From the NCBI GenBank assembly GCA_902783795.1, contig CACZSO010000201.1:1-10946 (forward strand): 10,946 nucleotides of DNA, in the 5' to 3' direction. A program made the translations under genes and the position numbers. Origin of the DNA: an uncultured Eubacteriales bacterium. GTDB taxonomy: Bacteria; Bacillota; Clostridia; Lachnospirales; Lachnospiraceae. Of this stretch, positions 5,949-10,946 are shown piece by piece. The notes under the pieces were generated by a model. It searched no databases and was not told where the DNA came from. It worked only from the letters and a program-made list of their open reading frames with translations. Positions within the stretch are counted from its first letter, which is position 1. The number at the start of each line of letters is the position of its first letter.

Positions 5949-6009
5949 ATTTATTCACAAACAGGCTTGGGGACATTTGATAAATAACGGCTTGTTTGAA
6001 TAATAATCA

Positions 6010-6055
6010 GGATATGAAATCATATCCGCCATCAGCCGGCTATGAGCCGTCTGAT
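6010..6055 (+). promoter_or_regulatory. Two consecutive stem-loops in the protease mRNA leader
   Basis: Hairpin 1: GGATATG (6010-6016) pairs with CATATCC (6021-6027) around AAAT. Hairpin 2: ATCAGCCGGCT (6031-6041) pairs with AGCCGTCTGAT (6045-6055) around ATG, 10 of 11 positions paired. They end 6 nt before the purine-rich ribosome binding site (AAAGGGAGGT, 6061-6070). No U-tract follows, so they are not a terminator. mRNA stability or translation control is plausible. I do not recognise a known riboswitch. Confidence 0.5.
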
Positions 6056-6075
6056 AGAACAAAGGGAGGTAAAAC

Positions 6076-9000
6076 ATGAAAAAGCATTTAAAGCATCTGG
6101 TATCTTCTCTTCTGACCCTGGTCCTGATTCTGGGCCTTTTGCCGGCATCGGCTCAGGCAGCCACTGGTTTTACGGTTAAAGACCGTCTGACGACTGTCTA
6201 CAGTGAGCTGGATTACGCGATGATCGACAGCGATGTGTTTGCCAGTATTTCGGCACTCACAGAAGGCTCCAGCCAGGCTATGGCCGTGGGCGGCATCAGT
6301 GCCTTGACAGAAGCGGATTACATTGCATTAGTCCCGGATGTCAAAGAAATCATCAAGAACTCAGCTACTTATGTAGAGGGGAGCCTTCAGGAGAACGGTA
6401 ATTTCCTGGTCTGGATGACCACCACCGGCATCCCCTGCTGTTACGATCCCAGAATGGAAGCAGAGCTGCATAATACCTCGCAGGCACCTGCAGAAGCTGA
6501 GATCGCTGCCATAGAAGCAGAAGCGGAGCTTCTGGCGGCAGAGCTTGGGGGCACCGTGGCTGAACTGAACGGCGGATCACCCACTTCTATCGAGATCGGT
6601 CTGATCCAGCCTTACTGGGAATCAAATTCCAGTTATGCTGACAGTTCATTCCGCAACTATTCACCTTATTATAAATCCATGTGGCAGACTCTGTATCAGG
6701 CCACCGGCGGCTCATCTTCCTACCGTTATTCCATGACGAATGCTACGGTGGACAATGTAGCGAAGGCCATCCAGAATTGTGGTCTGGTCATCATGGACTC
6801 TCACGGCACTACGGATTATTCCGGCAGCAACGGTGACTACACCAGCCGGGCCAACTGTTCTTACCTGTGCCTGACCTCGAATGCAGGCATCACCAGTGCT
6901 GATACAGCAGCGCAGACCGGTACCTACGGCACTTATTACAACTGCCTGAAGGGCTCCGGCTATGCTTACGTCAGCGGCACCTGTATCGCAAACCACATGA
7001 CTTCCAACGCGCCTCACAGCCTGGTCTACATGGGCATCTGCTTAGGCATGGCTACGGACAGCATGTATAAAGGCCTCCGCAATAAGGGCGTCGAAGCTGT
7101 TTACGGATATTCACAGTCTGTCTCCTTCGCCGGTGAGAAAGTCTACATGCAGGCCATCCTGGGTTATGTGAAGGACGGTGATAATCTGGCCACCGCTATT
7201 TCCAAGGCCAAATCCGCCAACGGCAGCTGGGATCCGGCTTACAGTTCCTATTCTCTGTCCCAGGCAAAATCCAATAAAGTGGCCTTCCCCATCGTGGTAT
7301 CTTCGGAAGATGCTTATCCGGGACAGGGCAAAGTGGATGCGGTCCAGACAGTAAATTCCACTTGGTCCCTGTTCGGCGCACAGACTTCTTATACAGTAAG
7401 CGCCGTTTCAAACAATACAAATTACGGTACCGTTTCTGTCAGCGGGAATATCATTACCGCCTCTCCCAAGACCGGCTGCTATGTCGCCGGCTATCAGGTG
7501 AAGAGCGGCAGTGCCACCGTCACTCAGAACGGCAATGTCTTTACGGTGAATCCTTCTTCTGACTGCACCATCCAGATCAACTTCGCCCAGAAGACCACCG
7601 TTACGGTTACTTACAAGGCCGGCGGCAGTGTGTATAATACAGCGACAGCTTATGCCGGCGATAGTGTCACCCTGCTTTCCACGGCACCGGCAGTAGATAA
7701 CTGGACCTTTGCAGGCTGGGCTTCTGCAGAAGTGGCTGAGACCACGGCAAAGCCTTCTTACTATGATCCCGGCGCAGTCTTAAGGGTCAATTCAAACCTT
7801 ACTCTGTATGCGGTGTATAAGAAGACCGAGGGCGGCAGCGGCACGACGGTTTACGAACGGCTTACCTCCGCGCCTTCTGACTGGAGCGGCAATTATGTGA
7901 TCACCTACGGCAGCGGCAGCTCGCTTATGGCCTTGAAAGGTCTGTCCGGCAATACGAAGTATGAATCAGCTTCCGCCGGCGGCGCCGCAGCACTTTCCTC
8001 TACAGGCATGACATTGTCTGGCAATGAGCTTTCCAATGTCAGCAATAACTACGTTTTCAACATTGCCGCTTATAATGGCAAGTATTCCATCAAGAATGCC
8101 TCTACCGGAACTTACCTGGTGAGCCGCAGCAATTATCTTTACAGTTATAAGACCATCAGCACCTCCAGCGGTGCCTGGGCGCTTTCCATGACATCCTCCG
8201 GTGTCAGTGCCTCGAACAGCGCCAGCAGCAGGTATCCGTACCTGGCATACTCTTCGAATAATTACTTCATGCTCAACTCCAGCCAGGGCGCTGACATCTG
8301 GTTCTGGAAGCAGGGCGCGGCCGGCACGACTTATTACACCACCAGCCCGTCCGCCTCAACTCCGGAGCCTCATGTACACTCCTTTGGCAGTTGGACTTCT
8401 AACAATAACGGCACTCACAGCCATAGCTGCAGCTGCGGTGTGACAGAGACCCAGAACTGCACTTATAAGGATGTAGTAACACCTCCGACAGCTACATCCC
8501 AAGGCTACACCACCCATACCTGCACGGTCTGCGGCTACAGCTTCAAGGACAGCTACACAGCAGCCACCGGCTATGACTACACCGTAAGCTTTTCCGTACC
8601 TGCAGGCGTCGCTGCCGTGGCATCCATGAGCTGCAACTCCAACAGCGCCATTACATTGCCCACTGCCGGCGCGCCCTCCGGCTACACCTTCTTAGGCTGG
8701 GTCACCGCTGATTACGATAATGTGTCTGCGAAGCCCACAGTGCTGACCGGCGCCTACACCCCCACCGCCAATATCACGCTGAAGGCGCTGTACAGCCACG
8801 TGACTGGCAGCGGTGCAGTGGGTTACCAGCTGGTGACTTCCGCACCCTCTGACTGGAGCGGCAATTATGTGATCACCTACGGCAACACCGCTTCCTCACT
8901 GTATGCCCTGAAGGGTCTGTCCGGCAACACGAAGTATGAATCCGCTTCTGCCGGCGGCGCCGTAGCTTATGTATCCACCGGCATGACATTGTCCGGCAAT

Positions 9001-9333
9001 GTACTGACGAACGTGAGTAGTGCTTATGTGTTTACCATCAGCTCTTACAACCGTAAGTACAGCATCAAGAGTGCTTCCACCGGAACTTATCTGGCGAACA
9101 AGAGCAATTATCTGTACAGCAATACTTCTTTAAGCTCCAGCTACTGCTCATGGACCCTGGCCATGAACGGAACTTCCGTTAAGGCTTCCAATACCGGCAG
9201 CCGGAATTATCCGTACCTGGCCTTCTCCTCCGGCAAGTATTTCATGATGAACCGCTCGGCCTCCACCGGCATCTATTTCTGGAAGCAGACATCCGCCGGA
9301 GGGACCACCGTATATACCACGGTCATCCGGTAA
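6076..9333 (+). CDS. Large secreted multidomain protein with clan CD (caspase/gingipain-like) cysteine protease domain
   Basis: 1085 residues, ATG 5 nt after AAAGGGAGGT. Residues 1-29 are a Sec signal peptide (KK, hydrophobic core, AQAA cleavage region). Residues ~30-175 look like a pro-region. Residues ~180-430 form the putative peptidase: a hydrophobic strand ending in His243-Gly (VIMDSHG) and another ending in Cys322 (LVYMGIC), the His/Cys dyad layout of clan CD; the 79-residue separation is longer than in gingipains and suggests an insertion. Then come bacterial repeat-type domains (436-505), an InlB/Flg_new-type repeat (506-583, F-x-G-W), domain X copy 1 (592-746), a Cys/His-rich module (766-828; Cys785, 787, 795, 816, 819), a second F-x-G-W repeat (833-909) and domain X copy 2 (916-1071). 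There is no LPXTG, transmembrane anchor or SLH, so it is secreted or bound non-covalently through the C-terminal repeats. Protease activity is inferred from motifs, not a search. Confidence 0.85.
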   Translation: MKKHLKHLVSSLLTLVLILGLLPASAQAATGFTVKDRLTTVYSELDYAMIDSDVFASISALTEGSSQAMAVGGISALTEADYIALVPDVKEIIKNSATYVEGSLQENGNFLVWMTTTGIPCCYDPRMEAELHNTSQAPAEAEIAAIEAEAELLAAELGGTVAELNGGSPTSIEIGLIQPYWESNSSYADSSFRNYSPYYKSMWQTLYQATGGSSSYRYSMTNATVDNVAKAIQNCGLVIMDSHGTTDYSGSNGDYTSRANCSYLCLTSNAGITSADTAAQTGTYGTYYNCLKGSGYAYVSGTCIANHMTSNAPHSLVYMGICLGMATDSMYKGLRNKGVEAVYGYSQSVSFAGEKVYMQAILGYVKDGDNLATAISKAKSANGSWDPAYSSYSLSQAKSNKVAFPIVVSSEDAYPGQGKVDAVQTVNSTWSLFGAQTSYTVSAVSNNTNYGTVSVSGNIITASPKTGCYVAGYQVKSGSATVTQNGNVFTVNPSSDCTIQINFAQKTTVTVTYKAGGSVYNTATAYAGDSVTLLSTAPAVDNWTFAGWASAEVAETTAKPSYYDPGAVLRVNSNLTLYAVYKKTEGGSGTTVYERLTSAPSDWSGNYVITYGSGSSLMALKGLSGNTKYESASAGGAAALSSTGMTLSGNELSNVSNNYVFNIAAYNGKYSIKNASTGTYLVSRSNYLYSYKTISTSSGAWALSMTSSGVSASNSASSRYPYLAYSSNNYFMLNSSQGADIWFWKQGAAGTTYYTTSPSASTPEPHVHSFGSWTSNNNGTHSHSCSCGVTETQNCTYKDVVTPPTATSQGYTTHTCTVCGYSFKDSYTAATGYDYTVSFSVPAGVAAVASMSCNSNSAITLPTAGAPSGYTFLGWVTADYDNVSAKPTVLTGAYTPTANITLKALYSHVTGSGAVGYQLVTSAPSDWSGNYVITYGNTASSLYALKGLSGNTKYESASAGGAVAYVSTGMTLSGNVLTNVSSAYVFTISSYNRKYSIKSASTGTYLANKSNYLYSNTSLSSSYCSWTLAMNGTSVKASNTGSRNYPYLAFSSGKYFMMNRSASTGIYFWKQTSAGGTTVYTTVIR
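7849..8313 (+). repeat. Domain X copy 1 (intragenic repeat of the secreted protease)
   Basis: This encodes residues 592-746, a Ser/Tyr/Asn-rich, beta-predicted module bounded by SAPSDWSGNYVITYG at the start and FWKQ at the end, with ALKGLSGNTKYESASAGG, GMTLSGN, KYSIK-ASTGTYL and YPYLA-SS--YFM inside. Copy 2 (8821-9288) matches it along its whole length. A run of at least 30 bases covering DWSGNYVITYG is identical at DNA level, indicating recent duplication or gene conversion. I do not recognise the family with certainty; a carbohydrate- or wall-binding role is a guess. Confidence 0.8.
8821..9288 (+). repeat. Domain X copy 2 (intragenic repeat of the secreted protease)
   Basis: This encodes residues 916-1071, homologous to copy 1 at 7849-8313 and similarly bounded by SAPSDWSGNYVITYG and FWKQ. 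Each copy is preceded by an InlB/Flg_new-type F-x-G-W repeat, so the duplicated unit may be the pair (F-x-G-W repeat plus domain X), with the Cys/His-rich module between the pairs. The protein ends 14 residues after this copy. Confidence 0.8.
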
Positions 9334-9400
9334 ATATGCCTAAATAGGCAGGAGTAATGAAAAAATGGCTTAAAATAAGCCGTACTGCATAAAAAAATGT

Positions 9401-9443
9401 CCCGGCGGGCTGTTATTTTCTACAGTTTCGCCGGGCGTTTTTT
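9401..9443 (+). terminator. Rho-independent terminator after the protease gene
   Basis: CCCGGCG (9401-9407) pairs with CGCCGGG (9429-9435), with an inner CTGT/ACAG helix possible, followed by CGTTTTTT. It lies 67 nt after the protease stop codon. A smaller GGCTTA/TAAGCC hairpin occurs just upstream (9367-9381). Confidence 0.85.
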
Positions 9444-9464
9444 CTTTCCTGATCTTCGGTTTTA

Positions 9465-9473
9465 TGGTATGAT
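9465..9473 (+). promoter_or_regulatory. Candidate extended -10 promoter for the MFS gene
   Basis: TGG followed by TATGAT (9468-9473) fits an extended -10 element (TGn-TATAAT with one mismatch). No good -35 lies 16-18 bp upstream, where the preceding terminator T-tract sits. The leader to ATG 9609 would be about 130 nt and includes a GC-rich stretch (about 9528-9578) in which I find no clear gene or named element. Confidence 0.4.
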
Positions 9474-9608
9474 ATTACTGTTCTTTTGATTTAAGTTTGC
9501 CCTTTGGACAGCCATATTCCCTGAAGAGGAGGGTCCAGGCCCCACCCCATGGGAGAAGCCGGCTGATGAGGGGTCGTGAAATTATAGAGTAAGGGAGATA
9601 TTATAGAA

Positions 9609-10778
9609 ATGAAGAAGAAAGCGACTCTCTGGACGATGCCTTTTATCACCGTCATTCTGATCAACACCCTGAATGCGGCGGCCGGCAATATGACTTTGTC
9701 CCTGGTGACAGAATATGCGCTGAAACTCGGGGCTGAACTGACTCTGGCCTCCACCATTGCGGGTCTCATGAGTATGACATCTCTGGTCATCTGCCCCATC
9801 GCCGGCTTTATGACAGACCGGGTGAATAAGAAGCGGCTGCTGATCCTGGCGGATATCGGCTACGGCATCTTCCTGATCCTCCACGGATTTGTAAAGAGTC
9901 CCACAGGCCTGATCGTGCTGAGATTATGCACCGGTGTCTGCTTCTCCATCATCTCCGTGACCTCCATCGCTTTTGCCAGCACCTTTGTGCCCAAGGCACG
10001 CATGGGTGAAGGCTTAGGCTATGCGGCATTGGCCAATATCATCGCCCAGGCGGCGGGACCTGCCATCGGCATCGCACTTTCGGACAGGTTCGGACACGGG
10101 GCAGCTTTCGGGGCAGCCGGTGCCTTAGCCCTGGCCTGCATGATCTGCCTGATCTTCCTGAAATATGAAGAAGAGCCCCGCGCTGTCGTGGCGGAGAAGA
10201 GGAAATTCCATTTCAGCGATATCTTTGCGATAGAATTTTTAAACTTCATGCTGGTGGCAGCGCTGTTTTCCGCCGGCAACGGCATGGTCTCCACCTATCT
10301 GAAGATCATAGCCAATGAGCGGGCGATCCCGAGTATTTCCATATTCTTTACGGTCTACTCCATCATCATGGTCATTACCAAGCCCATTACCGGGAAACTG
10401 CTGGATAAAAAGGGCCCGTACTTTATCCTGATCCCCTCCGTGGTCTTTGCGGCGGCGGGCATGGCTGTGGTCGGCATCAGCTATTCTCTGGGAATGATGC
10501 TGGTGGCCGCTGGATTCAAAGCCTTGGGACAGGGTAATGGAACGCCGTCCTTACAGGCGACGGCAGTGAAATCTCTGGATAAGTCCCGTGCCGGTGTGGC
10601 GGCCAGTACCATCCAGATAGGCCAGAACGTGGGTAATGCAGTGGCCCCCATCATCGGCAGCTTCTTTGTGAAAAGTTATGGCTACGAGTCTTCTTTCATC
10701 GGAGCCGCCGTTATCATCCTGGTCTTTGCCATGGCATTAGTACTTTTGCAGAAAAGAAAAGGATCAATAAAAAGGTAA
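9609..10778 (+). CDS. Major facilitator superfamily transporter (12 TM, probable exporter)
   Basis: A 389-residue polytopic membrane protein of about 12 hydrophobic helices, the usual size for the drug:H+ antiporter type of MFS. Motif A lies between helices 2 and 3 (GFMTDRVNKKR, 66-76), and its second-half echo is GKLLDKKGPYF. The C-terminal LLQKRKGSIKR is positively charged and cytoplasmic, consistent with the positive-inside rule. Start ATG 9609 has AAGGGAG (9591-9597) 11 nt upstream, a rather long spacing that suggests modest translation. It lies between terminators, so it is probably monocistronic. The substrate cannot be told from sequence; efflux of a small molecule is most likely, and a link to the SDR operon is speculative. 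Confidence 0.9.
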   Translation: MKKKATLWTMPFITVILINTLNAAAGNMTLSLVTEYALKLGAELTLASTIAGLMSMTSLVICPIAGFMTDRVNKKRLLILADIGYGIFLILHGFVKSPTGLIVLRLCTGVCFSIISVTSIAFASTFVPKARMGEGLGYAALANIIAQAAGPAIGIALSDRFGHGAAFGAAGALALACMICLIFLKYEEEPRAVVAEKRKFHFSDIFAIEFLNFMLVAALFSAGNGMVSTYLKIIANERAIPSISIFFTVYSIIMVITKPITGKLLDKKGPYFILIPSVVFAAAGMAVVGISYSLGMMLVAAGFKALGQGNGTPSLQATAVKSLDKSRAGVAASTIQIGQNVGNAVAPIIGSFFVKSYGYESSFIGAAVIILVFAMALVLLQKRKGSIKR

Positions 10779-10816
10779 AAATAAGGCGCGGCCGAATGGC
10801 GGGTGCTCATAAGAAA

Positions 10817-10831
10817 GTTTTGTATCAAAAC
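10817..10831. repeat. Short perfect inverted repeat after the MFS gene
   Basis: GTTTTG (10817-10822) and CAAAAC (10826-10831) flank TAT. It could be a small operator or a hairpin in the 3' UTR. It has no U-tract, so it is not a terminator. Its role is unknown. Confidence 0.4.
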
Positions 10832-10865
10832 GACTTTGGCATCTGTCTGAGCGGGTTGACAAACA

Positions 10866-10900
10866 AAAGCGGATTGTTGTTTTACAGCAGTCCGTTTTTT
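10866..10900 (+). terminator. Rho-independent terminator after the MFS gene
   Basis: CGGATTGTTG (10870-10879) pairs with CAGCAGTCCG (10885-10894), including two G-U pairs, around a TTTTA loop. It is preceded by an A-rich stretch and followed by six Ts (10895-10900). It lies about 90 nt after the MFS stop codon. The last 46 bases of the window show no recognisable gene. Confidence 0.8.
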
Positions 10901-10946
10901 GTTGCCTATTATCTCAAAATGAGTTGCGGGTATTGTTATGGACGAT

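Larger units (their letters stand above)
5415..6075. other. Divergent intergenic region, AT-rich, no gene found
   Basis: This 661-bp stretch separates the minus operon from the plus-strand protease. From the operon side it holds the consensus promoter (5446-5475), an unassigned AT-rich part (about 5476-5640), the three hairpin units (5651-5834), an AT-rich stretch with an operator-like dyad and a candidate promoter (5914-5948), and leader stem-loops (6010-6055). The composition is much more AT-rich than the flanking genes, except inside the hairpin units. I found no ORF with a credible start and ribosome binding site. Confidence 0.7.

Noticed and set aside
9346..9390. Small ORF starting at the ATG after AGGAG downstream of the protease
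   Set aside because: It has only 11 codons and a 2-nt spacing from AGGAG, and it overlaps a small hairpin before the terminator.
9528..9578. GC-rich stretch before the MFS gene as a riboswitch or repeat
   Set aside because: I could not find a convincing long stem or a match to the other repeats in the window.
10856..10861. TTGACA as a -35 element for a gene beyond the window
   Set aside because: No TATAAT-like hexamer lies 16-18 bp downstream; that position is inside the terminator stem-loop.

Overview
The window looks like a chromosomal segment of a gut-type Clostridia (Lachnospiraceae/Oscillospiraceae-like Firmicutes). The reasons are moderately GC-rich genes with AAGGAGG-type ribosome binding sites 5-8 nt before ATG, a consensus sigma-A promoter, AT-rich intergenic DNA, rho-independent terminators, and a short palindromic repeat beginning CCTCATCCG of a kind I recall from gut Clostridia. 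The taxonomic call is inference; no rRNA or marker gene is present.

Layout. (1) 2-979, plus: the C-terminal two thirds of a class-3-like aldehyde dehydrogenase cut by the window edge, followed by a 46-codon remnant of a GNAT acetyltransferase (1032-1172). (2) A strong stem-loop (1212-1249) that ends the convergent minus-strand operon. (3) 5408 down to 1268, minus: a five-gene operon driven by a promoter with both hexamers perfect (TTGACA / TATAAT). Its order is SDR B', SDR A', SDR B, SDR A, then a sugar-isomerase-like TIM-barrel protein. (4) 5415-6075: a divergent, AT-rich intergenic region with three 74-bp tandem hairpin units, an operator-like dyad and two stem-loops just before the next gene. 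(5) 6076-9333, plus: a large secreted multidomain protein with a clan CD (caspase/gingipain-like) cysteine-protease domain, then InlB-type repeats, a Cys/His-rich module and two copies of a ~155-residue domain. (6) 9609-10778, plus: a 12-TM MFS exporter, followed by a terminator.

The most interesting content is the SDR operon. The four short-chain dehydrogenases are two alternating paralogous pairs (B'-A'-B-A). In each pair the A member keeps the catalytic Ser-Tyr-Lys, while the B member has lost the Lys (B') or both Tyr and Lys (B). The A members also carry a Pro/Gly-rich lid. This pattern suggests two heteromeric SDR complexes, each with a pseudoenzyme subunit, analogous to BbsCD of anaerobic toluene degradation. 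Together with the TIM-barrel protein and possibly the aldehyde dehydrogenase they could form an oxidation/isomerisation pathway whose substrate I cannot name. A mobile palindromic repeat is embedded in frame in pseudoenzyme B, exactly at the end of strand beta-2 where a cofactor-binding Asp sits in the A members.
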